64,000 nucleotides of DNA from Nautilus pompilius (GCA_018389105.1 JACATO010002135.1:434001-498000), one strand, 5' to 3'. Shown: positions 23,098 through 35,247, counted from the stretch's first letter. Numbers and translations: made by a program. The notes: generated by a model from the sequence alone, not told the origin.

Positions 23098-24170
23098 GAG
23101 TGGGTGAAAGTGGATCAAAATGACTGTGGCTAAGAAGGTTTTACCTGGACTGGGGATCGTCTAGCTACGCTGACAAGTGGCGAAAATTCGATCATCGTGT
23201 ACTGCCGGGTCCCACTACTTCGAGGGTCGTAAAAGACGGGCCGAAACCCGTCGAAGAATAGAGCAAAGCAGAGGAGTTCATAGAAAGCACCTTGAGTGGC
23301 GTATGGATGTCAGGGCAATTTCTCAGATCGCAGAATCCGCCATTTACTGAAAGTCTGCTCAGCGTCCAAGCTGACTTCCGGAAATCCGGATAAAGCAAGT
23401 CACGGTTTTAACAGTTTTCGGTTCTGCCGATATGACTTGCAGACTTCACTATGGATACTTGGGGCAGCGCTCAGCGCGATCGCAGAGTCCGGTAACTTTC
23501 GGCGCACGGTGTATTAAGAAGCCGAAACTGCAGGAGCGGAAAGTCGAGGTGTCCTGCTCCGGCTTTAGAGGTTCGCCGTGTGGCATCTTTCCCTTCGAGA
23601 GCAGCCGCATCAGGTGTGAGCAGGGCTTCCACAAGAAGCTTTGTCGGCAGCTGTTGCCTTTGTTTTCCTTCCTTGCTCTCAAGAAAAGCGGCGAAATTCC
23701 TTTCCCATTGCGAACGGGCGGCGACTGGCACCGACAACTGATCGCAGCATCAGACAGACAAAGGAACCAGAGCCGTTCCGCGTAATAAGCGCAACAACGG
23801 ACGGTCAGCTGGAACCAGGAATCCAGTCGGACAGCCTGGCGTTGGCTTGCTCCTCGGTTACAACCAACCGAGCGGTTCGGTGTTTCGTTATCAGCAGACC
23901 CTTGTGTAAGAGAAGAGATGTAGAAGATGAAACAATAAAAAAAACTAAGTGATGATTCGTCTGAGAAAACCAAAGCGATCGGGCAACTGATTGTTTTCTG
24001 CCCACCGTTAGAAAATTGGTTTTCTTCTTCCGTTCTTGTGGGAGACGGTTCCCACATCACGGCACCAACGAATTAATTTATTCGCGAATTATGGAATATA
24101 TAATTGGTGAGCCCGTAATTACAGTCCAAATCCCGCCAGAGCGAGTATATGCATTTGTACCTGGCTTTAC
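23098..24170. other. GC-rich, frame-dense stretch without recognised gene
   Basis: The longest frame is 203 codons on the minus strand (24060-23449); others overlap it on both strands. Composition is not clearly protein-like and no motif is recognised. High CpG alone can keep frames open, so none is called. Confidence 0.3.
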
Positions 24171-24197
24171 GTGACCACCTGTCAACACCCCAACTTC

Positions 24198-24336
24198 TGC
24201 GCAGGCGCGGAGTCGCAAACCTCGACCCGGCCCGCAAGACGCTTTTTGTTTTCATTGGAGTGCGGAAGGCAGACGGAAGGGGGCGCTGAGAAGAATGGCT
24301 TGAGAGAGCGAGAAGATGGCACGTCGCCGGCTCGTG
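24198..24336 (+). promoter_or_regulatory. candidate CpG promoter with short first exon
   Basis: TGCGCAGGCGCGG at 24198-24210 fits an NRF1 site and lies in a CpG-rich patch. About 110 bp downstream, GAAGATGGC at 24312-24320 gives a strong start context. The frame MARRRLV ends at a donor-like GTAAAT (24337). Without splicing, the frame continues for 91 codons of Arg/Lys/Ser-rich sequence. No downstream exon was identified, so the claim rests on signals only. Confidence 0.25.
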
Positions 24337-24807
24337 GTAAATGTCAGAACGGTTCACCGGAAGGAGGCGGAAGCAAAGGGCGAAAGGAGAGGAGCCGGGT
24401 GGGAGCGACTTTTCCTCCGAACTAAGACGAAACGAGATCAGCTCGCTCTACGTCTTGACGGATTCCCTGCAAGTTCGTCCATTGGATCAAACGGATTCCA
24501 AAGTAAGAGTGACGGGCAGCCAGCGAGCGGAAGAGAGAGAGGTAACAGCGCCCAGCCCCATCCACTGGCCCGAGCTCGGCTTTGTTTGTAAGAGACGGCG
24601 TCGGCGAGGGACAAACAAGTCTGTTCAATATTTAATAATGTTCCTTCTCTTTCTTCTTTTTTACCGATTTGTTTTTGAAGAATCAAATTACTGAGGCGGA
24701 AATGTGGATGTGCGAAAATTAGAACGTCCGGTCCTTTAGAGTGGAACTGGCCTTTCGAAAAGAACAAGAGGTTATAATTAAAATCAGACCTGTGAGCAGT
24801 TAGCGGA

Positions 24808-24866
24808 GTTATTATTATTATTATTATTATTATATTATTATTATTATTATATTATTATTATTATTA

Positions 24867-24919
<53 letters not shown>
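24808..24919. repeat. (TTA)n microsatellite
   Basis: TTA repeats with two or three one-base slips (TATATTATT). The flanks differ from those of the arrays at 25347 and 28538. Confidence 0.95.
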
Positions 24920-24922
<3 letters not shown>

Positions 24923-24993
24923 GACTGATGGTGGAAAGCGAGGTCGCGGAACAACCAAGTAATCTTAACTGTATCGCAGACCGGTGGTGACCG

Positions 24994-25135
24994 TTAGGGA
25001 TACCGAGTAGTTACAGCACCAGCGATACCTAGCTAGACGTATAGATGGGAGGGCTATAACCGAGGTCGTACGGTTTGACCTTTATGACGTCAGGTATAGT
25101 TAGGAATCGTTGGCGCTGTGACAACCATCTTCTGC
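24994..25135. mobile_element. palindromic MITE-like element, copy C
   Basis: The left arm GTTACAGCACCAGCGATACC, then AGACGTATAGATGG and GGCTATAACCGAGGTCGTAC, follows copy B (GATGTATAGATGAGGCTATA). The right arm, read in reverse complement, has GTTGTCACAGCGCCAACGAT and TTCCTAACTATACC, pairing with the left arm. It is more diverged than copy B and its ends are uncertain. A 110-bp TTA array lies about 75 bp upstream. Confidence 0.6.
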
Positions 25136-25279
25136 GGGAAGGAAATGGCGTCTAAACGATTAAGTAAAAACTAAAAAAATGGAAACGGAATTTGGAATTA
25201 AAGGAAAATTACATTCAAATAGCTGGTTTTCTGTAATGTTCTATTTATCATTGCTATTTCAAATGATTTCCCTAAAATA

Positions 25280-25344
25280 TGATATAAAGTTTTCTTCTCT
25301 TATTTTAGCAACAAAAAATGTATCCTAAGTATAATATTAATAGC

Positions 25345-25382
<38 letters not shown>

Positions 25383-25397
25383 GTTATTATTATTATT
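25280..25397 (+). repeat. dispersed repeat end with TTA tail, copy 1
   Basis: AAAAAATGTATCCTAAGTAT and AATATTAATAGCTA directly precede a TTA array (25347-25397, one TTG unit). The same flank occurs at 28501-28537 before another TTA array, so the microsatellite appears to be the tail of a dispersed element. Confidence 0.6.
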
Positions 25398-25472
25398 GCA
25401 TGTGACAAATTTCTGGTGTCTCAGATCAAAGAAACAAAATTCTTGAGAGTTTACTTCACGGACTAACCAGCC

Positions 25473-25756
25473 ATGACGTCACAAACCTTCCCAATCAATG
25501 GAACCACCTTAACGATGCTACGAATCAGAGAGAGGCCTCCTCTATGACGTCACAAACCTTCCCAATCAATGGAACCACCTTAACGATGCTACGAATCAGA
25601 GAGAGGCCTCCTCTATGACATCACAAACCTTCCCAATCAATGGAACCACCTTAACGATGCTACGAATCAGAGAGAGGCCTCCTCTATGACGTCACAAACC
25701 TTCCCAATCAATGGAACCACCTTAACGATGCTACGAATCAGAGAGAGGCCTTCTCT
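25473..25756. repeat. 71-bp minisatellite, 4 copies, each with a CRE or near-CRE
   Basis: Unit starts lie at 25473, 25544, 25615 and 25686. Each begins ATGACGTCACAAACC (copy 3 has ATGACATCAC). The unit also holds TTAACGATGCTACGAATCAG. A degenerate fifth segment (CCACCTTAATGACGCTACAG) follows to about 25808. TGACGTCA is the palindromic CREB/ATF site, so three perfect sites recur at 71- or 142-bp spacing. Confidence 0.95.
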
Positions 25757-25810
25757 ATGACACAATACAGCGGCACAAAATGTGCGCCACCTTAATGACG
25801 CTACAGATTA

Positions 25811-27137
25811 ACCCGCTTAAGTCACCGCAAGTTAATAAGTATTTTGCCGTAAAATTTCGAAACAATTAGTAAATTGATTTCAACTGTTACTGGGCTTGTT
25901 TGCTCTGTTTCTGTTGTCTTTATTCCGCTGCCCATAAAAACGTCCAGGCGGCGGAAGGAAACCAAAAGCAAAGCTTACAGATTTTGCATAAAGTGAGGAC
26001 AAGAGGAGATGGGCAAGGCAACGTTTAAATTACTACACACTGCTCGACCATATTAGGAACACACACACACACACACAGGTGAAGTTAGAATAATCAAAAA
26101 GTCAGGATTTTCTATCTCAATTTAGTGTCATTTCAATTAAGATGATTTCACTTCAACTAAATAATGAGTTTTTTAAGCCTAGTTACGTATAGCCACGATG
26201 GGCCGTCATTAAACGTGAACTTTACTTCATGAGAGAAGCAAGAAGCTTTTTGTGGGTCCGAGATAAGGAGATATTTTTGGTGCAGGTGTCTTGTCTTCTC
26301 GAATGGTTCAAACTGATGGAAAACCAGAATAAAGACAGAAGAGGGAGGATGGAAACACGCTGTTTAGCCATTGCCACGTTGTATATAAATTAACAAAATT
26401 GGCCAAAGGTTTATATCCCTTCATCAGTGCCCTTAAAACCACGTTGCGGTAAAGGGAATTTTCGGAATCTACAGTTCTCATCAACAGCTTTGAATATACC
26501 AAATAATTTAACAAATTAAAAAAACATTAAAGATTGTATCTGTAGTCTCCAAACCGATGCTCGCGTCCATCTTTCTATCAGCGGGCAGTCTTGTGTGTAG
26601 GAAGAGGATGGAGAGCCAACGGGTAACTTTTCTCTTGTCCATCAGGTTCCGAAAAACAACAGTTAAACGGTCAATAAAGCCACCAATCTCCCAATATTGA
26701 TCATTTATTCAAATATATGAATAATCGCCAAGAATTTCGGAAAAATAATAATTTAGTGAACTTGGCGTTTAGGCTCTGGCTACTTTAAAACTTAGCCAGG
26801 TGGAAAAGCGAGAGGTATTTTATGACTAATGGATGGCCCTAACAGTAAAAGAATGTTCCTTAGTGCCAGATTTCTATCTTGATTTAGAATGTAATTAATT
26901 GTAATTATGAACTGATGCAATTGTAATGGAATTTTTCAATCATGGCAAGAAAATCAAAATGTAAATCTGTTGTAGGTACCAATTTTTTTAAAAAAAATGT
27001 CAATGTAAATATTCGCATCTGGTATTTTTTTCTAATTATCTCCATATATATTTGAGTGGTTCAGGACTGGATTATATTTGCTGTTTTGACATTTTCATAT
27101 TTAATACATCTCCCTGCCATGTGATTTAGCGACCCAT
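25811..27137. other. gene-less stretch with (AC)n
   Basis: An (AC)n run lies at 26059-26078. On the minus strand around 26395-26440, GCACTGATGAAGGG followed by AACCTTTGGCC resembles the 3' motif of Penelope-like or LINE tails, but this is weak. Otherwise nothing is recognised. Confidence 0.4.
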
Positions 27138-27978
27138 ATGAATAAATGTATTTCTTCAAAATGTAGGGGAAGGATCTTGTTATGGGCAATTCAAAGTTCA
27201 TTGACGGATCGCCAAAGATCTCGGTATTTCTCGTGGATCTGCAGGTCAGTTTTATCGCGATGTTTACTTAATCAAATGCCACTGCTACGGGAAAGCGTCC
27301 TGACAGGACGAGACGTGTCATGACGCTTCGAGATGTGTGGCCAGAGGACGTGTCTAGGAAGACCCTCGAGAGCTCTTCTCCCGTGAGTCCAATTCCAGCA
27401 GTTCTCGCCTGGAAGATGCGCCTTGTTTTGGATAAGATCTAAAGATCTTCAAATTCTCACGATCATGTACGAAGACGGAATCGTCATGATGGGTTGGCTG
27501 GACATGGTGGAAGCACAGAACTGGTGTTTGTCGAAGGACGTCTGGATTATGCCAGGTATATTGCCATTAGGAATCTGTTACCGCTGTACCAAGACGAAGG
27601 TGAGAGATTCTATGCCATTGTTCTTCAGTAGGATGGCGCTACTTGCCACACCTTTCGTGGGACCCACAGTCTGGAAGAGGAATTAAGACATTTAGCTTCT
27701 CCCCTGGTTATCCCTAAAGCTCTGGATGAGTTCGATCAAACACCTGTAACAGCATCTGGGTTGCCAGTACGATGAAAGAAAATATAGGAAGATCTCAAAC
27801 AGATGTGGAAACCTAGATCATATCGTGTAACACCATCTCGTTTCAATGCCGCTGGGGTCGACCTAGTTCATTTACGTAAAGAATTTCAATATATTCTTTG
27901 AGATTTTTACAAAAACGAAAAAAGAATACTAGCATTAAAAAAAAAAACAGGCTGCCAAAGTATTATGACAAGGCAGTG
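27138..27978 (+). pseudogene. Tc1-superfamily transposase fossil
   Basis: Translating across frames gives, in order, a helix-turn-helix-like RIAKDLGISRGSAGQF (27210-27258), then ELVFVEGRLDYARYI (27510-27560), which matches the stretch between the first and second catalytic residues. VLQ.DGATCHT (27620-27655) follows and corresponds to the second catalytic Asp block. The right end reads GGCTGCCAAAGTATTATGAC then AAGGCAGTG before TA at 27979, a plausible Tc1-type terminal repeat; I could not find its left partner. Several stops and frame changes are present. It is a different subfamily from the young element at 29042. Confidence 0.55.
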
Positions 27979-28440
27979 TATTTTGTCAATGCTCTAATCT
28001 AATTGCTCACCAAGTAATGCAAATCTATGTTGCCTATCTTTTTTTTTTTATTTCGGTGCTACCTGCCTCTCTCTCTCTCACCTGAGCCTTGGTCGTAAGA
28101 TAAAAGGGACAATTAAATCTTACCAAAATTCCGTTTATCGTAACGATTTCAAGATAACCAGATTGAAATGGCTTCAGTCTCGTTCTCTCGCGTAGAAATA
28201 CTCGAGTGAAAATGTTTGGAACTTGCCAAGTGGACAGGTATTTCGTTCTGAATCGGGGAGGCGTGAGATGAAGAAATGGAAGATGGAAATCTAGATTAGA
28301 CTCCCCACGTCAATAGCTGGATGGAGAAAGAAAGAATGAAATAAAAATAGCAATGAAACACTGGGGATAAAATTCAATATCGCTAAGTAAATATGCGCAT
28401 TTTAAAATGAAACAGCTTGATGGTAATGGACTGTAAAAAT
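27979..28440. other. no feature seen
   Basis: Non-coding. A short (CT)n lies near 28069-28080. Confidence 0.4.
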
Positions 28441-28556
28441 TAGTCACTAGAAAATTTGGCAAAATATTTTAAATTTAAATAAGAGAAAAGAGTTAATACC
28501 AATGAAAAATGTATGCTAAGTACAATATTAATAGCTAATTATTATTATTATTATTA

Positions 28557-28606
<50 letters not shown>
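28441..28606 (+). repeat. dispersed repeat end with TTA tail, copy 2
   Basis: AAAAATGTATGCTAAGTACA and ATATTAATAGCTAATT run into TTA repeats (28538-28606), matching the flank at 25316-25347 with only a few differences. Upstream of about 28495 the similarity to copy 1 fades. Confidence 0.6.
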
Positions 28607-28608
<2 letters not shown>

Positions 28609-29041
28609 CCTTGCAGGGCCTGATATCTGGACAGAAAAATGAACTGTTTAAATTAACAGTGATAATTTTAAAAATTAAAAAAAATCTAAGGAACAACTGA
28701 AAGTAGATTATCCAAAGTAGAACTGAAATATCTAATGAGAAAAGATTAATTAATATTTGAAAGCTATACCGAATCTGTGTTTCCACCCGTCGGTCAATTT
28801 CAAAAGGTATTCTGAAGTCTCACGGCCTGAGGCTCAGCCAAGATGTAAGTATTCGGTTTGATCCCTTTAGAAAATCCGAGAGCACAAGGTGAAAATTCTA
28901 AGAACTCGTTTATCTAGGAAAACCACTTGTTGTCACGTAAAATTCAATTATACCTTATCATACGTCAAACCGTCTTAAGAATTGATGCTTGCTCGAAATG
29001 TGAACTAAAACGTTAACCGAACAAAGGCGTTGTAAGATATA

Positions 29042-30476
29042 CAGGTGCATCTCAAAAAATTAGAACATCGTGGAAGAGTTCAATACTTTTTGTCAGTTAT
29101 TTCAGAAAGTGAAAATTGTGTATATTCTAGACTCATTACATGTAGACTAAAATGTTTCAAGCATTTTTTAATTTTAATTTTGATAATTACGGTCTACAGC
29201 TAAAAAACTACCTCAAAATATTAGAATATTCCATTTAGAGTTTAAGTAAATAACTATTTATGCAGTATAAATACCATGAATCTCTCAGTACGGTTCAGTA
29301 CACACAACCACAATCATGGGGAAGACTGCTGACTTGACAGTTGTCCAGAAGACACTCATTGACACCCATCACAAGGAGGGCAAGCCACAGAAGGTCATTG
29401 CTGAAAGGGCTGGCCGTTCGCAGAGTGCTGTATCAAAGCATATTCGTGGAAAGTTGACTGGAAGGGAAAAGTGTGATAGGAAAAGGTGCACAAGCAAGAG
29501 GGATGACCGCAGCCTTGAGAGGATTGTCGAGCTAAGCCAATTCGAGAAGATGGGGGGAGCTTCACAAGTAGTTGACTGAGGCTGGAGTCAGTGCATCAAG
29601 GGCCAGCACAAACAGACGTGTGCAGGAAATGGGCTACAAGTGTCACATTCCTAGTGTCAAGCCACTCCTGAACCAGAGAGAACGTCAGAAGCGCCTTACC
29701 TGGGCTAAGGAGAAAAAGAACTGGACCGTTGCTCAGTGGTCCAAAGTCCTCTTTTCAGATGAAAGTAAATTTTGCATTCCATTTGGAAATCAAGGTCCCA
29801 CAGTCTGGAGGAAGATTGGAGAGGCACAGAATCCGAGTTGCTGGAAGTCCATTGTGAAGTTTCCACAGTCAATGATGATTTGGGGTGCCATGTCATCTGC
29901 TGGTGTTGGTCCACTGTGTTTTATCAAGTCCAAAGTCAACGCAGCCGTCTACCAGATTTTAGAGCACTTCATGCTTCCGTCCAGCCAACTCGCCTGACCT
30001 GAACCCCATAGAGAATCTATGGGGTATTGTCAAGAGGAAGATCAGAGACACCAGACCCAACAATACAGACGAGCTGAAGGCCGCTATCAAAGCAGCCTGG
30101 GCTTCCATAACACCTCAGCAGTGCCACAAGCTGATCACCTCCATACGACGCCGCATTGATGCAGTGATTCGTGCAAAAAGAGCCCGACCAAGTATTGAGA
30201 GCATAAATGAACATACTTTTCGGAAATTCAACATTTCTATGTTATAAATCCTTTTTTATTATTGATGTTATGAAATATTCTAATATTTTGAGATAGTGGA
30301 TTTTTGATTTTCGTGAGCTGTAAGCCGTAATCATCAAAATTAAAACAAGAAAAGGCTTGAAATATCTCACTTTATGTGTAATGAATCTAGAATATATGAA
30401 AGTTTCACTGTTTGAATTAAATTACGGAAAAAAAATTAACTCTTCCACGATATTCTAATTTTTTGAGATGCACGTG
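29042..30476 (+). mobile_element. Tc1-like transposon, near-complete, IR/DR ends
   Basis: The 1435-bp element is flanked by TA at 29040-29041 and 30477-30478. The outer ends are CAGGTGCATCTCAAAAAATT and its inverse, AATTTTTTGAGATGCACGTG. Inner copies CTCAAAATATTAGAATATTC (29213-29232) and its inverse (about 30275-30295) make the double-repeat IR/DR ends typical of many Tc1 elements. The arms are about 195-205 bp. The ends resemble an element I know from fish and other aquatic animals, which suggests horizontal transfer, though I could not test that. The transposase is broken, so the copy can move only if a partner supplies the enzyme. Confidence 0.93.
29316..30247 (+). pseudogene. Tc1-like transposase, frameshifted and internally deleted
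   Basis: Part one (29316-29579) begins MGKTADLTVVQKTLIDTHHK and contains the DNA-binding helix-turn-helix QKVIAERAGRSQSAVSKHI. A one-base insertion in a G run near 29552 shifts the frame, and an in-frame TAG lies just beyond. Part two (29572-29997, upstream edge set by the frame) holds QMGYKC-like and KNWTVAQWSKVLFSDESKF with the first catalytic Asp, then MMIWGAMSSAGVGPLCFIKS. After MLPS at about 29980, roughly 40 codons are missing, including the second catalytic Asp block. The final part, in another frame (about 29984-30247), has NSPDLNPIENLWGIVKRK with the third acidic residue, and ends NISML. Family length is about 340 residues. Confidence 0.9.
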
Positions 30477-30478
30477 TA

Positions 30479-33126
30479 TTATGTATAACAATGTTTTAAT
30501 ATTTACTTTCTCTTCACCTGCAAGAACTTCTGACTACTTCAATCAGATCTCCAACGAAGGCCAACCGACCTTGCTCGGTTTGGTTTGGCGTACCCCGATA
30601 GCAAGCTTTCTTCTCGGTCTTCTTCGCCGCCTGGCGACCTACTCGCATCTAAGAAATAAAATGGTTCTAGCGGAGACCTTCTGCAGTAGGCGCCACGTAA
30701 TGCTCTGTTCTTCTCCGCCTGGTTTAGAAAACTGATGCCAAGGAGAGTCTTATTGTGCCAACGTCGGGACGCAAATTGGAAAAAAGGGAAAAGATTTAAT
30801 CGAAAGGACGCCATTGAATACACAAAGCAGAGCTCGAGACTTTTCGTTCTTTGCCTCTCGACTGAAGGACAACATCTGCCTACAGCGCTGCTAGTCTTCA
30901 CTCGTTACAGAGTGATCTCCACTCGTCCTCTGACGTGTGAGGTCAATATACTCGTCAGAGAGAATTTAGCGACGCCATACATCATCGACCGCTGGGAATA
31001 CGTACGCAACATGGAGTCTGAAGAACACGAACTAAACGGCGTACGTTTGTTATATTGACAAAAAAGATCTGTTTAAATAAAGCAATATATAATGGGTAAT
31101 ACATTTATGGAAATAAAGCGATGTTGAATCGCCTCACAAACAATTCGGCAAGAATATAGGCCGTACAGGTTGATAAGCAGACAGACGAATGGTAAATAGT
31201 TTTAGAGGATGAATATTACACAATTTTTATGTAATTTTGACGAGGTCTTCACAGAGTAGTTGGAATCTCGTTACCGTGACCACGCAGTGCAATGTCACGC
31301 CAAATCAGAGTAAGGATAATGTCAGCGGATTTCGCGGCAGGAGAGACGTAAAATGGTATGCGGTTCCTTTTATAGTGTAGATATTATGTCGGTGCAGGTG
31401 TTTGATCGCAATGTTATTTCTACCTTAATGGAATAGAAGGAAAAAAAAGGACAAAAATCGAATTGAGAAACGATGCCTGGGGGCATTTAAGGCTGGCTCG
31501 ATATAGCGCAACTTCTACCGAAATAATTATCGATAATTTTCGTTTTAATGTTCAAGTCAGTCGGAATACAGTATCTGTACCCGGCCATTTAGAATCTCGA
31601 TAGCCGGCGATCTCGCAACATCAATAATACGAGATATAAATCAGTGGAATATCGCGTGAGTGTGGGGGATAATAAGGACAGTAGATAAAAATTAACCCAT
31701 TCGCAAATCCGTGTTTCTGAAAAAGAAAAACCTTAATATAAATCATGACGACAAAGTGTGACGTCACAAGTAGTAGTCATAATATGACCATTGTTTGCAT
31801 GCAGATAGATTTTGTTATTGTTATGTCAGGGTTTGGCTACGGCTGTAATTATCGAAAGTTTGCTCTACTGCTGAAATCAGCTTAATTACAGCGTTTTAAT
31901 GCAGAAAATAATCTAAATCCTAATTAGAAGGATAGCGAGATGAAAGTCGAAAATCCACAATTAATACTTTCTTTTACTACAAAAATGGAAGAGGAATATT
32001 TTGACGAAAAAAATGCCTTTTGCGATCAGAATTATAGCTTTAATTTATTGTAACCACTTTTTTGGCACATATTTATGTATGTATATTAACAATCATGCTA
32101 ATATATATATAACAGTAGTATCTACAATAATAAAATTAGCATAAATGACGCATGGAATATTTAATTAACTGGTTCACACCTATAGCAACCATTGCATGTT
32201 TATATATATAAATAAGTCGGAGTATCCGTGTAAAACCTTCGTACGTTTTTGTTTGCTAATTAAGAAATTTTAATTAAAACGCAAAAAAAATAACAACTGT
32301 TAATTAGAGCAATTTTGTTTCTTCGATTTTTTTCTTTCTGTTCAATCCCCAGTTTGTTCCCAACGTCAGTCACGAGAGAAGGAAATCAGCGCCACAGTTG
32401 AACAGAAGGCTCCTATTAAGGGGACGCATCTCAGTTGACAGTACACGTTAGCTTGCTTCCGGCGGTATCCGGCTGTCACCATTGCTGACCGGGAACGAGC
32501 CGTTCCTAAGAGTAGTCTGCTGGGCGATGAATATTTCACGAAATAATGTCTAAGGAAATGGTATTTCTTTTACCCTTGCGGCCAGCTTATGCTTAAATTC
32601 CAAGGTGGTTGTTTGTCATCTAACTTAATTAATCCCCGCGAGCTGATCCAATTAGAAAGCTTCGGAAGGTCGGCCAACAAGCAGTGGCCGTTAGATGGCA
32701 GGACTGTAGTCACGAGTTGAAACCATGGACTGCACGAGTGATACTGGGCGAGAAAACAAAACTGATCAACCCTTCAGCTTTAAATGTACGCTGATTCTTC
32801 CTTATTGCAAGGGGGCCACCTACAAACAGGAACTCATAGCAGCAGGTAAAAACACGAGAAGCCAAGCGATTTAAAAATGGAACATATACTTATAAATAAA
32901 TGAAATATACAATCCAAACTAAAAATGAACTTAGTTACTGTTAAGTATTTTATTAATTTTATTAATTGCGCACTAACGAGGAAAAAAAAGGCTTTTGCTA
33001 TTCTTGGCTTATACCGCGTTACAGTAACAATCAGAAAACGTAGGATCTTTGTCATATTCTGCGTGTTTTAAATTCAAAATTTGTTTGCGTTCAAGCTAAT
33101 TTAAATAGTAGTATTTAATAAAACTT
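30479..33126. other. gene-less stretch
   Basis: 30.5-31.1 kb is GC-richer with overlapping frames up to 120 codons on both strands, none recognised. The rest is AT-rich non-coding. Confidence 0.4.
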
Positions 33127-33153
33127 AAAAAAAATATATATATATATATATAT
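33127..33153. repeat. (TA)n microsatellite
   Basis: A (TA)n run after an A-rich tract. Confidence 0.85.
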
Positions 33154-33289
33154 ACAACTTTAAAGTAGAGAGAGTGTTCATCAATTATGTAAACGGTTTT
33201 TCGGGTGATCGGAAGTCTGTATTATTTGTGTGTATATAATTACCTGCTGCAGAAAAGGAAAATTAGTTCACTACAAGCACTGAACAAGT

Positions 33290-33395
33290 CCTCGGGGTAC
33301 CGGGCTGGGTGTTACAGGGCACTCACTGGTTGAACACGACTAGAATTTTCTAATTAAATCTATAGATGGCACTATAACGTACGTCGTATACTTTA
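33290..33395. mobile_element. MITE-like half copy, copy D
   Basis: GTTACAGGGCACTCACTGG followed by TAATTAAATCTATAGATGGC and ACTATAACGTACGTCGTATA parallels the left arm of copies B and C. No inverted right arm is visible, so this is a truncated or half element. Confidence 0.4.
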
Positions 33396-35247
33396 ACCTA
33401 TCTACTTATTTAATGGTATTTATTTGCAGTGAATGTCGTGTATTTTGCGTTATTTGAACCAGAGATTATTTCACAGATTTAGTGTTGAATTTTAGTTTGG
33501 CTAAAAGTCAAAAAGAAATTAACCCGTGGCATAATAGTTGAATTCTTACTGTAAAATTCATGACGATTACGTTATATTTAAGCGAAAGCGTAAATGGCAT
33601 TTAAATTTTATAAGGCATCAGATGGAGAAGTATCTATGCTACAGTGGTTCCGACATCGTCGGCAAACTTCTAGTAGTATATTCTTTTACTGGTTTATAAT
33701 TTAACTAGATATACCGCGTATTAAACTCGTATATTTGGTGGTGACAGGTAACAATTAAAAAGAAATGTCAAACGTACTATAATAACTAATGAGATCAATT
33801 AGAATTGAGCTAACGTAGAATTCTACGTAACGTTTGCATCTATTAACTTAAATGATATTTTAAATACAGCTTTTCATCTAAAAAGAAAATAAACATGTAA
33901 ATGACAACTGTGAGCACTGTTTAGGTCTACGCTATAGATTATGTTAGAGTCTGGCGAATGATGGACTGACACAGGGTTGCATTTGCAAAGTAACTTATTT
34001 CTTTACATAAGATAGGTCACTTTAAATGTTTTTTGTTGCATTCTGAAAAGTGTCTGGAAGTGGTGTTAAACTCTCCGATCCATTAGTTGGACGAATTATT
34101 TTATTTAACCTTTTTTTGTTGTTGTTGTTCAAATTAGTTCTAGTAACAGGTGAGTGGAAAATCCTTTAGTTAACAGTCTGGTTCCTATAAGCCGCCCGCT
34201 CTCGTCTTTATGATCGGAACAGGCCCGCAGTCAACAGGTTATCCAGGTATTTCGACAAACTAAAGTACAAATTAGCAAAAGAAGATAGCTATTTGTCCAT
34301 CTCAATGCAATGAAAATCCAACTGTCATCTCAAAAGGTTTCCAGGATGTCACCTATAGAAAAATCAAGCACGAAAGACCAAGAACAGAGTTTTCCTACGA
34401 AAATTCATAAAATGCAATTACCATCAACCTAAAAAAAAATGTTGTCCCTCAGGGAAGCGACATCTTCAGAACAAGAAATTAACAGAAAACGTTGATTATA
34501 TGGAAATCACACAAGCTTGAGGCAGTGCCTCTGGAAGGGAAAAGCAAGTAGACAAAACTAAGAAAATCAAAACGTTTCAGATTCTCCATAACCTCTGTAA
34601 TTCCAGAAAATTAATACCTAAATTAGCAAAAATGACCCATTTTTGATGCAGTTTAACGAGAAAATGCTTAAAATCTTGCAATAAGGCGAAACAAACTGCT
34701 AAATTTGGTGTTTCTGTCGCCATAGAAACGACTGCAGACGAATTAAGAATAAGCGCAAAACTCATTCTTCAGAAGTTACCTTTTTCACCTACAAACATTT
34801 TTGCTTAAAAATGAAATCGCTTGTCTCAGAGGAATAAGAACATCATAATCTTTCCAGGTGATAAAAGAAAAGCTATGGTTATAAGTAATCAACAGGGTAA
34901 GACCCAAGAACTTCCACAAAGTGGAAAGCATAAGAAGGCGACTAAAGATTAAGATTAAATGTTTGCAAGAATATTACATTTAAAATAGCCGGAAGCGTAT
35001 ATTAGTCACCTATCAATCTACTACACTTGTATTATCTTGTAGAGATCCACAAATTCAACAATTCAATGAGACCTACAGTTAGCTTAACTGATCTCCATGC
35101 CAACTTTAGGCAAAAAACACAATTTCCAGAAATTCTACCAACTGTAGCTGGACAGCAGCGCTACACACATTAATTCCTCGTTCCACAGACATCGTCGTGA
35201 ACTCCACTGTCCGCTTTGAGACGAGCTGGTCAGCTTCGGCATAGAAA
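33396..35247. other. AT-rich gene-less stretch
   Basis: No frame or element recognised. Confidence 0.45.

Noticed and set aside
23449-24060. 203-codon minus-strand frame
   Set aside because: It has no recognisable motif, and overlapping frames on both strands are also open. GC-rich DNA with few stop codons is the simpler reason.
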